NCBI RefSeq assembly: GCF_001269425.1
Contig: NZ_CP011787.1
Coordinates: 434,001-498,000 of the forward strand
Length of the DNA stretch: 64,000 nt
Direction: 5' to 3'
Source of the DNA: Candidatus Palibaumannia cicadellinicola
GTDB taxonomy: Bacteria; Pseudomonadota; Gammaproteobacteria; Enterobacterales; Enterobacteriaceae
Below, piece after piece: positions 55,815 to 64,000 of this stretch; within the stretch, counting starts at the first letter, position 1, and every line of letters begins with the position of its first letter. Both the position numbers and the translations under genes were made by a program. The notes under the pieces are model-generated. The model was not told the DNA's origin. It worked only from the letters and a program-made list of their open reading frames with translations, and did no database searches.

Positions 55815-57542
55815 TTATTTAATGTTTTTAATATTATTAATTTCATAGACATTATCTGGTTTGATATTAAAATCACGCAATACTTTACCCATAATTGAGC
55901 CAAATACTGGTGCGGACACCAATCCACCATAGTAGGAACCATTTTGCGGATTATTAACTACTACAATTAGTGCAAAACGTGGATTACTTGCAGGTGCCAC
56001 TCCTACAGTATAAGCAACATATTGATTAATATACTTACCATCTTTGCCAACTTTTTTTGCTGTTCCAGTTTTAATTGCGATTCGATAGCCTTGAATAGCA
56101 GCTTTAATACCTCCCCCGCCAGGTAGCGCAACACTTTCCATCATATGTAATACTTTACTAACTATAAATTTTGGAAAAATTCTTTCTCCTTTAACTGGCA
56201 TGTTTACTTTTAAAATAGATAGCGGACGTAATATGCCTAAATTACCTATAGTAGCGTATACTCTTACTAATTGTAGCGTGGTTACCATAACACCATAACC
56301 GTAAGAAAAGACAGCTGTTTCTATGTCAGATAAATTTTTTTTCTTTGGATATACACCAGAACTTTCTCCTACTAATCCTATATTAGTAGTTTTACCTAAA
56401 CCAAAAAGAGAGTATGTGTCCAAAATAGCTGTAGATGGCATTGATAATGCTAATTTAGAAATACCAATGTTACTAGACTTTTGTAATATTTCTGTTATTG
56501 ATAATTTATTATGTTGAACTACATCTTTTATTTTATGACCTTGAATTATATAAGGCATAGTATTGATAACACTATTTTCGTTTACTATTCCATGTTTTAG
56601 TGCAGCAATTATCACCATAGGCTTTACCGTGGAACCAGGTTCAAACACATCAGTAATAGCTCTATTACGCATTAATTCCATATTAATTCCAGTTAAATTA
56701 TTAGGGTTATAAGATGGACTATTAGCCATAGCAAGAATTTCACCAGTCTCAATATCAATCAAAACTGCTGTCCCAGCAAAAGCTTTATTACTAATAACAG
56801 CATTATTTATTTCACGGTATGCAATTGCTTGTAATTTGTCGTCGATACTTAGTACAATATTATGCGCTGCCTGACTATTAACTAATGAGATATCTTCTAT
56901 CACTCTACCTAATCTATCTTTACGTACTATACGTTCTCCTGGCTTTCCGGTAAGCCATTTGTCAAAACTTTTTTCAACACCTTCAATACCTTGGCTATCG
57001 ATATTAGTAATACCTATCAAATTGGCAGTCACTGATCCAGAAGGATAATAACGGCGTGACTCTAGTCTTAGATAAATACCAGGTAAGTTTAGTTTATTAA
57101 TATAGTTTCCAATAGTAGGATTAACCTGACGTGCTAAATAAACAAAACGTATTTTCTTATTAGAAGAAAAAATACGTGATTTTAGTTCATTGAAAGGAAT
57201 AGATAATACATCAGAAAGTATTTTCCAACGGCTATCTGTTTTAATGATACCACCATGATTAGAAATTTCTTTAGGATCTGCCCAAATAGCGTAAGCTGGT
57301 ACACTAATTGCCAGTGGACGTCCATAACGATCACTTATCATTCCACGTACAGTAGGTACTTGCTGAACTCGTAAAGATCGCATATCTCCTTCATGTATTA
57401 ATTTTTTTGGATTAATTATTTGTATATATATTAATTTTGTTAATAATATTAATACTGCTATAATCAGTAAATAAAATAGTAAGGAGAAACGCAAGCTAAC
57501 AAAGTTAGTTTTATTAAAATTTATATTTTTTTTTATTATCAT
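55815..57542 (-). CDS. ftsI: Division-specific peptidoglycan transpeptidase FtsI (PBP3)
   Basis: Class B penicillin-binding protein that cross-links septal peptidoglycan. 575 aa (E. coli 588). One N-terminal transmembrane helix (about 19-42), the non-penicillin-binding domain with RGMISDRYGRPLAISV, and the transpeptidase domain with Ser304-x-x-Lys307 (EPGSTVKP), SSN at 356-358 and KTG at 491-493. All three catalytic motifs are intact. 40 bp after ftsL. Confidence 0.98.
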   Translation of the reverse strand: MIIKKNINFNKTNFVSLRFSLLFYLLIIAVLILLTKLIYIQIINPKKLIHEGDMRSLRVQQVPTVRGMISDRYGRPLAISVPAYAIWADPKEISNHGGIIKTDSRWKILSDVLSIPFNELKSRIFSSNKKIRFVYLARQVNPTIGNYINKLNLPGIYLRLESRRYYPSGSVTANLIGITNIDSQGIEGVEKSFDKWLTGKPGERIVRKDRLGRVIEDISLVNSQAAHNIVLSIDDKLQAIAYREINNAVISNKAFAGTAVLIDIETGEILAMANSPSYNPNNLTGINMELMRNRAITDVFEPGSTVKPMVIIAALKHGIVNENSVINTMPYIIQGHKIKDVVQHNKLSITEILQKSSNIGISKLALSMPSTAILDTYSLFGLGKTTNIGLVGESSGVYPKKKNLSDIETAVFSYGYGVMVTTLQLVRVYATIGNLGILRPLSILKVNMPVKGERIFPKFIVSKVLHMMESVALPGGGGIKAAIQGYRIAIKTGTAKKVGKDGKYINQYVAYTVGVAPASNPRFALIVVVNNPQNGSYYGGLVSAPVFGSIMGKVLRDFNIKPDNVYEINNIKNIK

Positions 57543-57582
57543 AGCTTAGCTTATACAAATTGAATTAAATAATAATTATTAA

Positions 57583-57900
57583 TTAATGGATCAAAACTAT
57601 TTTCTCTTTTGATGGATCTATATGTTCCATATTTAATTGTTTTCTAGCAATAGCTTCTATACGACTGTGATCAGCTAATACGTTTTCCTCAATAAGTAAA
57701 TTACGCCATTCAATATCAATCATTTCTTGTTCTAATATCATTGTTTCACGTTCAGTAATCATTTTACGAGTATAATATGTGATAGTAACTACTAAAAGCG
57801 CAGAAATTAGTACTAAAATAAGTAAAATTAATGATAATTTTCCATGATTATATAAATCACTACTAATAATACCAATCAAACTGTATCTTTCTTTACTCAT
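57583..57900 (-). CDS. ftsL: Cell division protein FtsL
   Basis: Small bitopic divisome protein working with FtsB and FtsQ. 105 aa (E. coli 121), with a shortened cytoplasmic N terminus. One transmembrane helix at about 21-42, then a periplasmic coiled-coil segment with the conserved IEWRNLLIEENVLADHSRIE and HIDPSKE. 13 bp after rsmH. Confidence 0.95.
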   Translation of the reverse strand: MSKERYSLIGIISSDLYNHGKLSLILLILVLISALLVVTITYYTRKMITERETMILEQEMIDIEWRNLLIEENVLADHSRIEAIARKQLNMEHIDPSKEKIVLIH

Positions 57901-57913
57901 GAGATGATAATAA

Positions 57914-58879
57914 TCATATTAATCGCTTCTCTGCAAATCTAAGCAAAGCACTACGTGCTCTAGGATTTTCTCTAATTTCTTTTACTGAAGGATGTATTTT
58001 TCCACAACTTTTTAATTTTAAATTTGCATTTAAGTTAAATTTTTCTTTAATCTGTTTTTCTGTAAGTGGTAGACCATTAGGTAACGGTGATAATTGACTA
58101 TTTTTACGAATAAAATATTTTACTATTCTATCCTCAATAGAATGAAAACTAATTACTACTAATTTTCCTCCTACTGCCAATATGTCTAAAGCGCCATTTA
58201 GTACTAAATTTATCTCATTTATTTCATTATTAATATATATTCTTATAGCCTGGAAACTACGGGTAGCTGGGTGTTTATACTTATTACTATATGGAATAAT
58301 CTTAACTATTAATTCTGCTAGTTCACGAGTACTAGTGATTTTTTTTTTACGATTTTTTTCAAAAATAGCCTGGCCAATACGTTTTGCAAATTTTTCTTCA
58401 CCAAATGTTTTTAATACATAAGCAATATCTTTTGCTGAAGTTGTTGCTAACCAATCAGTTGCAGATTGTCCGCAGGTATTATCCATACGCATATCTAGTG
58501 GTCCATTGTTTGTAAAAGAAAAACCTCTTTCAGGATCGTCTAATTGAGGTGAAGAAACGCCAAGATCTAATAAAATACCATCTATACACCCTAGTAAATT
58601 TAGTTTTGTTATATACTCAGTAATAGTAGAAAATGGAAGTTTTACAATGTTAAAACGTGAATCAGTAATAGACATTCTAGCTGCTGCTATAGCTTCTGGA
58701 TCGCGATCTATAGCTAATAAACGTCCTTTTTTACCTAATTTAGATAAAATGAGATTAGAATGCCCCCCACGCCCGAAAGTACAATCTATATATATACCAT
58801 CTGATTTTACAGATAGCGCGTTTACGGCTTCTTGCAATAAGACAGGATGATGTTGATACTTAATTTTTGATACATTCAT
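57914..58879 (-). CDS. rsmH: 16S rRNA m4C1402 methyltransferase RsmH (MraW)
   Basis: Methylates N4 of C1402 in the 16S decoding centre using SAM. 321 aa (E. coli 313). SAM-binding [53 protein letters not shown] and the C-terminal [11 protein letters not shown] are conserved. First gene of the division cluster here, since mraZ is missing. It includes a ten-A homopolymer (T10 at 58339-58348) within the frame. Confidence 0.97.
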   Translation of the reverse strand: MNVSKIKYQHHPVLLQEAVNALSVKSDGIYIDCTFGRGGHSNLILSKLGKKGRLLAIDRDPEAIAAARMSITDSRFNIVKLPFSTITEYITKLNLLGCIDGILLDLGVSSPQLDDPERGFSFTNNGPLDMRMDNTCGQSATDWLATTSAKDIAYVLKTFGEEKFAKRIGQAIFEKNRKKKITSTRELAELIVKIIPYSNKYKHPATRSFQAIRIYINNEINEINLVLNGALDILAVGGKLVVISFHSIEDRIVKYFIRKNSQLSPLPNGLPLTEKQIKEKFNLNANLKLKSCGKIHPSVKEIRENPRARSALLRFAEKRLI

Positions 58880-59355
58880 CTTTAAAAATTATATTTTTTT
58901 TATATTAAAAATTATATCATTTTTAATTTAATTTGTAGTACTGCGCTATATATTATGTATTATATAAATAATATTTATTTAACTCCAATAAAGCTGATAA
59001 TTAATTAAATTTTTTTAGTAAATTACTTAATAATATTTATTATTTTTTTAGTCTTTATCAATGAATGCATAATATTATCATTATTTTATTATCGATAAAC
59101 TCTAAAAGTTTAAACATAGTACTTTAATTTATTCATTAATCAAACTCATAATATAGTAAAATATTCATTACTATGAAAACATGGAGTTAAAATCTTACTA
59201 ATATATTAGTATATATTAAAATATATAGTAATTAATTAATACTATTAAAATAAATTTTTATATTTAATAGTATCATTAAAGTGAAATAACTATTTTTTTA
59301 ATAGTAATGTAAATTAACTTTATTAAAATTGTATTAATTTTGATGATAATAATCA
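58880..59355. other. Empty AT-rich gap where mraZ would lie
   Basis: A 476-bp stretch with no reading frame or RNA gene I can support, upstream of rsmH and downstream of map. In E. coli mraZ (about 459 bp) occupies the rsmH-proximal position. The promoter of the division cluster should be in here; several TATAAT-like strings exist but none stands out. Confidence 0.6.
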
Positions 59356-60147
59356 TTATTTGTGATTAATAACTCTAGGTAATGATTCATCAGTACGTAA
59401 AGTAATAATTTCGCAGCCGTCTTCAATAACGACTATAGTATGCTCATATTGAGCAGATAAGCTATGATCTTTAGTTTTAACAGTCCAACCATCATTCATA
59501 GTACGTATTCTATAGTCACCAGCATTTACCATCGGTTCAATTGTAAATGCCATACCTGATTTTAGTATTACTCCACAGTCATCAATGTCATAATGTAGCA
59601 CCTGAGGTTCTTCATGAAATCCTTTACCTATTCCATGTCCGCAATACTCACGTACAACTGAAAAATTAGCTGATTCAACTACATTTTGAATAGTTTTACC
59701 AATAGTACGTAAACTAATACCAGGACGCACTATACTTATAGCTAAGTACAAACTTTCTTTAGTAATTCTACACAATCTTTCACCGATAATAGTAGGCTTA
59801 CCTACTATAAACATTGCTGATGTATCTCCGTGAAATCCGTCTTTAATAATTGTAACATCAATATTTATTATATCTCCGTCTTTTAGTTTTTGGTCGTAGC
59901 TAGGAATACCATGACAAACTACATCATTAACAGAAATACATACTGATTTAGGAAATCCATAATAGCCAAGAGATGCGGAATTAGCCTGTTGTTTTTTCGT
60001 GATATGCTCATGACAAATCAAATCAAGTTCTCCAGTACTTATACCAGGTTTGATATAAGGTTTGATTACTTCTAGAACTTCAGCGGCTAGCTGACCTGAA
60101 ATACGCATTTTTGCAATATCTTCAGTGGTTTTAATTATTATCGACAT
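59356..60147 (-). CDS. map: Methionine aminopeptidase, type I
   Basis: Removes the initiator methionine from nascent proteins. 263 aa (E. coli 264). Metal ligands are all visible: His in VVCHGIP (near 79), Asp in NIDVTI and HGDTSAMF, His in GHGIGKGFHEEP (near 171), Glu in FTIEPMV and Glu in QYEHTIVV. Divergent from rpsB, the ancestral arrangement. Confidence 0.98.
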   Translation of the reverse strand: MSIIIKTTEDIAKMRISGQLAAEVLEVIKPYIKPGISTGELDLICHEHITKKQQANSASLGYYGFPKSVCISVNDVVCHGIPSYDQKLKDGDIINIDVTIIKDGFHGDTSAMFIVGKPTIIGERLCRITKESLYLAISIVRPGISLRTIGKTIQNVVESANFSVVREYCGHGIGKGFHEEPQVLHYDIDDCGVILKSGMAFTIEPMVNAGDYRIRTMNDGWTVKTKDHSLSAQYEHTIVVIEDGCEIITLRTDESLPRVINHK

Positions 60148-60460
60148 AATTATCTCAAGAGTTAAATACTGTTATAAATACAATGCAAAATTATGATATC
60201 AGCTTAACCTAGTACTACAAAATAATTATTATTTACTTGAAAAACTAAACATTTAGTAGAGTATAAATTATGTTTATGTTATAAATTACTCTAAAAATGT
60301 ATTAATTATTAAATATATAATAATTTATTAATATATTAATTAAAGCATAGAAGTACTATACCTGTAATCGTAAAGGCTATAGTTAACCGTATTGGATACT
60401 TCTAAGTATAAAATATATATATAATATTACTAATATTACAAATTGACATAGAGGTTTTAT
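60148..60460 (+). promoter_or_regulatory. Divergent map/rpsB intergenic region and rpsB leader
   Basis: A 313-bp non-coding region. A possible rpsB promoter is TTGAAA (60237-60242) with TATAAA (60262-60267), although the 19-bp spacing is long. That would give a long rpsB leader of roughly 185 nt, the place where E. coli has the S2-responsive leader RNA. I could not verify a conserved structure by eye. AGAGG lies about 8 nt ahead of the rpsB start. Confidence 0.35.
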
Positions 60461-61180
60461 ATGGCAACTGTTTTTATGCGTGATATGTTTCAAGCAGGTG
60501 TTCACTTTGGTCATCAAACTAGATACTGGAACCCTAAAATGAAGCCGTTTATATTCGGTGCACGTAACAAAATTCACATAATTAACCTAGAACAAACTGT
60601 ACCGATGTTTAATGAAGCTTTAGCTGAAATAAAAAAAATAGCCTTACGCAAAGGAAAAATATTGTTTGTAGGAACGAAAAGAGCAGCAAGTGAAGCAATA
60701 AAAGATGCTGCGACAAGTTGTGATCAATTTTTCGTAAACCATCGTTGGTTAGGTGGAATGTTGACCAATTGGAAAACTGTTCGTCAATCCATCAAGCGCT
60801 TAAAAGAATTGGAAAATCAATCTAAGGACGGGACATTAGAAAAACTAACTAAAAAAGAAGCAATGATACGCACTCGTCACTTAGAAAAATTAGAAAATAG
60901 TCTAGGTGGAATTAAAAATATGGGTGGTTTACCAGATGCATTATTTGTTATTGATGCAGAACACGAACATATCGCAATTAAAGAAGCAAATAATCTTGGT
61001 ATTACAATTTTTGCCGTAGTTGATACTAACACAAACCCGAATGGTATAGACTTTATTATTCCAGGAAATGACGATGCTATTCGTGCTATAAATCTATATT
61101 TAACTGCTGTAGCTAATTCTATACGCGAAGCTCGTAATTCTAATACAGCAGCATTATCAGATAATGAATTAACTAACTAA
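60461..61180 (+). CDS. rpsB: 30S ribosomal protein S2
   Basis: Late-assembling small-subunit protein. 239 aa (E. coli 241). Conserved: [29 protein letters not shown] N terminus, [16 protein letters not shown], and [21 protein letters not shown]. First gene of rpsB-tsf-pyrH-frr. Confidence 0.99.
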   Translation: MATVFMRDMFQAGVHFGHQTRYWNPKMKPFIFGARNKIHIINLEQTVPMFNEALAEIKKIALRKGKILFVGTKRAASEAIKDAATSCDQFFVNHRWLGGMLTNWKTVRQSIKRLKELENQSKDGTLEKLTKKEAMIRTRHLEKLENSLGGIKNMGGLPDALFVIDAEHEHIAIKEANNLGITIFAVVDTNTNPNGIDFIIPGNDDAIRAINLYLTAVANSIREARNSNTAALSDNELTN

Positions 61181-61258
61181 TACTAGTATTTTATTATACT
61201 AGTTTTAACTAGATTATTTTTTATCTAAATGCTATTTAGTGTGGAGATTAACAGAATA

Positions 61259-62080
61259 ATGGCTGATATAACTACTTCTTTAGTAAAAGAACTACGTGAT
61301 CGTACTAATATTGGACTAATAAAATGTAAAAAAGCATTAATTGAAGCTAATGGAGATATTGAACTAGCAATTGATAACTTACGTAAATTAGGGCAGGCTA
61401 CAGCCGATAAAAAAGCTAAAAGCTTAGCTAATCAAGGCTTAATACTAATCAAAATAGCTACAAACAGCAAATATGGTGTAATAATAGAACTAAATAGTGA
61501 AACTGATTTCGCAGTAAAAAATAAAGAATTTATACAATTTGGAGAGCAAGTAGTAACTACAGCATTAAATAAACAGATAATAAACTTAGCTGTACTAAAA
61601 GAAGAATTAGAACAGCAACGTATCGCTCTAGTCGATAAAATGGGCGAAAATATAAATATTAGTAGGTTAGGTGTTCTTAAAGGAAATATAGAAGAAGATA
61701 TAATAGTTTCATACTTACATGGTACACGTATTGGTGTTATAGTATCAGCTACTACTAATAATGTCTTGTTATCAAAACAATTAGTTAAGAATATTGCTAT
61801 GCATATTACTGCTATTAAACCTGAATATGTTAACGAAGATGATATCCCTAGTCATGTAATGTCTCGTGAGTATCAAATACAACTTAATATTGCTATGCAA
61901 TCTAATAAGTCAGATGAAGTAACAAAAAAAATCATCGATGGTCGTATGCGTCAGTTTATCAAAAATATTTCTCTAACTCACCAAAATTTTGTTATGGATC
62001 CTAGCATTACTATACAACAGTTATTATATAACAATAAAATAATAGTAAACAAATTTATTAGATTTGAAGTTGGCGAATGA
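61259..62080 (+). CDS. tsf: Translation elongation factor Ts
   Basis: Nucleotide exchange factor for EF-Tu. The start is set at the ATG giving MADITTSLVKELRDRTN, matching E. coli; an upstream in-frame ATG at 61229 would add ten unconserved residues. The GGAG is 12 nt away, a little far. Length 273 aa against 283: the protein ends at KFIRFEVGE and lacks the final ~20 residues. TDFAVKNKEF (the TDFVAKD motif that contacts EF-Tu) is recognisable. Confidence 0.96.
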   Translation: MADITTSLVKELRDRTNIGLIKCKKALIEANGDIELAIDNLRKLGQATADKKAKSLANQGLILIKIATNSKYGVIIELNSETDFAVKNKEFIQFGEQVVTTALNKQIINLAVLKEELEQQRIALVDKMGENINISRLGVLKGNIEEDIIVSYLHGTRIGVIVSATTNNVLLSKQLVKNIAMHITAIKPEYVNEDDIPSHVMSREYQIQLNIAMQSNKSDEVTKKIIDGRMRQFIKNISLTHQNFVMDPSITIQQLLYNNKIIVNKFIRFEVGE

Positions 62081-62172
62081 TTAAAAATTAGTTCAAGTTG
62101 CAAACATAATAATAAAATTAAAAAATAAATTTAATGCAGCGCAGCATAGTTAACTAAAGGAAAAAATCATTC

Positions 62173-62898
62173 ATGGAATTAAAACCTATATACCAACGTA
62201 TAATAATAAAATTAAGTGGAGAATCTCTACTGAATGTTAGCGATAAGTTTGGAATAAACGCTAGCGCTTTAACCTATATAGCCAAGGAAATACAAACATT
62301 AGTAAAACTCCGTATTCAGATAGGCATTGTTATAGGAGGAGGCAATATATTTAGAGGTAATATATTAAATCAGATTGGTATAAATCGTGTAGTCTCTGAT
62401 CATATAGGGATGCTAGCAACAATAATTAATGGTTTAGCAATCAATAATGCTCTGCAGCGTATTTATATAAAAACTAGTATTATGTCTTCAATTACTTTAG
62501 ATGGTATATGTGAAAAATACAGTGTAGAAAAGGCTATAAATCTACTAGATAATAATATTGTAGTAATATTTACAGCAGGAATAGGTCATCCATTTTTTAC
62601 TACTGATTCTGCTGCTTGCTTACGTGGTCTAGAAACTGAGGCAAATGTCGTACTCAAAGCTACTAAAGTAGATGGTGTTTTTTCTGAAGATCCAAAAAAT
62701 AATCCAAATGCGATACTTTATGATCAATTAAGTTATCAGTATGTCATAAAGAATGAGCTAAAAATTATGGATTTAGCTGCATTTACATTAGCACGTGATC
62801 ATAATTTACCTATTCGTGTATTAAATATCAATAAACAAGGGGCTTTATTTAGAGTTGTCATGGGTCATAAAGAAGGAACACTTATTACAAATAAATAA
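62173..62898 (+). CDS. pyrH: Uridylate kinase
   Basis: Phosphorylates UMP to UDP for pyrimidine nucleotide and UDP-sugar supply. 241 aa, same as E. coli. KLSGESLL near the N terminus, [25 protein letters not shown] and [14 protein letters not shown] are conserved. A GGAAAAA stretch precedes the start. Third gene of the rpsB set; the frr frame opens before its end in another frame, but the real frr start lies after it. Confidence 0.98.
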   Translation: MELKPIYQRIIIKLSGESLLNVSDKFGINASALTYIAKEIQTLVKLRIQIGIVIGGGNIFRGNILNQIGINRVVSDHIGMLATIINGLAINNALQRIYIKTSIMSSITLDGICEKYSVEKAINLLDNNIVVIFTAGIGHPFFTTDSAACLRGLETEANVVLKATKVDGVFSEDPKNNPNAILYDQLSYQYVIKNELKIMDLAAFTLARDHNLPIRVLNINKQGALFRVVMGHKEGTLITNK

Positions 62899-62935
62899 AA
62901 TAATTAATGATCAATTTTTAATAAGAGTGCATAAA

Positions 62936-63493
62936 GTGATTAATGAAATACAAAAAAATACTGATGTACGTATGGAAAAATGCGTTGAATCATTCAAAAC
63001 TAATATTAGTAAATTTCGTACAGGTCGTGCTTCTCCAAGCATTTTAGATAGGATTAAAGTAAATTACTATGGTACCATAACACCTTTACGTAAGTTAGCT
63101 AACATTGTTGCTGAAGATTCGCGTACCTTAGTTATTACTTTATTTGACCTATCACTGATTAAATTAGTAGAAAAAGCTATAATCTCTTCAGATTTAGGTC
63201 TAACCCCGTACTCATCTGGTATGGGGATTCGCTTAATATTACCTCCACTAACTGAAGAAAGACGCCGTAATCTAATAAAATTAGTTCGCGGGGAAGCAGA
63301 AAAAAGTAAGGTTTACGTACGTAATTTGCGAAGAGATGCTAACGATAAAGTAAAAACACTATTAAAAAATAAAATAATAAGTATAGATGAAGATCATAAA
63401 TATCAGTCTCATATGCAAAAATTAACTGAAGTATGGATTAACAAATTAGATTGCATACTTGCTGAAAAAGAAAGAGAATTAATTAATTTTTAA
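62936..63493 (+). CDS. frr: Ribosome recycling factor
   Basis: Splits post-termination ribosomes together with EF-G. The start is assigned to a GTG at 62936 with AAGAG 8 nt upstream, giving [20 protein letters not shown] and exactly 185 aa as in E. coli. The frame is open back into pyrH but those residues are not conserved; a GTG at 62927 is an alternative. [24 protein letters not shown] and [13 protein letters not shown] are diagnostic. Confidence 0.96.
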   Translation: MINEIQKNTDVRMEKCVESFKTNISKFRTGRASPSILDRIKVNYYGTITPLRKLANIVAEDSRTLVITLFDLSLIKLVEKAIISSDLGLTPYSSGMGIRLILPPLTEERRRNLIKLVRGEAEKSKVYVRNLRRDANDKVKTLLKNKIISIDEDHKYQSHMQKLTEVWINKLDCILAEKERELINF

Positions 63494-63604
63494 TTATTAA
63501 ATACTACGTAGTATGAGCTAAATAAAGTATTTACTAATTTTTTTATTATATAGTTTATATATAGAAATCACACATTATCTAACTTAAATATTAATATTTA
63601 AAAT

Positions 63605-64000
63605 ATGAGGTATTTTACGATACTTGGTAGTACTGGTTCTATTGGAATCAATACATTAGCTGTGATAAAAAATAATCCTGATAAATTCACTGTACGGGCA
63701 CTAGTAGCAAAAGATAATTTTTCTTTAATGACTACACAATGTTTAGTTTTTAGTCCATTATTTGTTGGAATGGCCAATGAGCTTGCAGCAAAAAAACTTA
63801 AAACTAACTTAACTAAATTTGGCCTGAATATTAAAGTCGTTTCAGGTACAAAGGCTATCTGTGAACTAGCTGCTTTAGATGAAATAGATACAGTAATGGC
63901 AGCTATTTTAGGTACTGCAGGTTTACTACCAATATTATCTGCACTACGGGCAAGTAAAAGAGTATTACTGGCTAATAAAGAATCCTTAGTGACTTGTGGT
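63605..64000 (+). CDS. dxr: 1-deoxy-D-xylulose 5-phosphate reductoisomerase, N-terminal part (cut by window end)
   Basis: Second enzyme of the non-mevalonate isoprenoid pathway, NADPH-dependent. Only the first 132 codons lie in the window. They begin [20 protein letters not shown], the NADPH-binding loop, and reach [16 protein letters not shown] and [12 protein letters not shown], the substrate-binding stretch. The order frr-dxr is ancestral. No strong ribosome-binding site is visible. The frame is still open at the right edge. Confidence 0.95.
   Translation, partial: MRYFTILGSTGSIGINTLAVIKNNPDKFTVRALVAKDNFSLMTTQCLVFSPLFVGMANELAAKKLKTNLTKFGLNIKVVSGTKAICELAALDEIDTVMAAILGTAGLLPILSALRASKRVLLANKESLVTCG

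Noticed and set aside
58880-59117. ATG at 59117 (minus) giving MFKLLEFIDNK as a decayed mraZ start
   Set aside because: It recalls MFRGATLVNLDSKG only loosely; the frame stops after 19 codons and nothing downstream matches MraZ.

Overview
The window reads as a piece of a reduced, AT-rich gammaproteobacterial chromosome of the Enterobacterales type, most likely an obligate insect endosymbiont. A Baumannia- or Blochmannia-like organism is my best guess, but the sequence alone does not prove it. The reasons are: nearly every gene is a close, near full-length homologue of an Escherichia coli housekeeping gene; third positions and intergenic DNA are extremely AT-rich; genes stand in E. coli-like order with neighbours missing; and I see no mobile element, prophage, CRISPR array or toxin-antitoxin pair. 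It is not a novel-system locus. Its interest lies in genome-reduction junctions and in RNA-gene oddities.

Layout. 1-1.0 kb: 3' end of rnhA overlapping gloB (+). 1.0-7.35 kb: a minus-strand series nfuA, sodA, gshB, ruvX, hemW, yggX, mltC, yafD covering Fe-S, oxidative-stress, glutathione, DNA-processing and wall-remodelling functions. 7.57-7.74 kb: a detached tRNA-Ile(GAT)/tRNA-Ala(TGC) pair. 7.8-27.4 kb (+): zur, tusDCB, then one continuous block rpsL-rpsG-fusA-tuf-secE-nusG-rplKAJL-rpoBC-murB-birA. In this block the E. coli str operon and the secE...rpoBC operons are joined through a single tuf gene. 27.5-32.3 kb (-): a complete rRNA operon (16S-23S-5S) with no tRNA in its spacer and with recognisable processing stems around both large rRNAs. 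32.7-38.2 kb (-): the pyruvate dehydrogenase genes aceE-aceF-lpd. 38.3-39.8 kb (+): nadC and coaE. 39.9-58.9 kb: secA (-), a DciA-like gene (+), then the division/cell-wall cluster on the minus strand (rsmH ftsL ftsI murE murF mraY murD ftsW murG murC ftsQ ftsA ftsZ). It lacks mraZ, ddlB, lpxC and secM. 59.4-64 kb: map (-) divergent from rpsB-tsf-pyrH-frr-dxr (+), with dxr cut by the window edge.

Together the genes supply translation (ribosomal proteins, EF-G, EF-Tu, EF-Ts, RRF, rRNA, tRNA thiolation), transcription (RNA polymerase beta and beta', NusG), Sec export (SecA, SecE), peptidoglycan synthesis and division, acetyl-CoA formation, and entry steps for NAD, CoA, biotin-protein and isoprenoid metabolism. 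Observations worth a second look are: hemW with only an ATA codon at its conserved start; an extended AT helix at a known intervening-sequence site of the 23S rRNA; a tRNA-Ala gene with no encoded CCA; the tuf-mediated operon fusion with 13-bp direct repeats on both sides of tuf; and rpoBC-murB-birA running head-on into the rRNA operon with 47 bp between them and no visible terminator.
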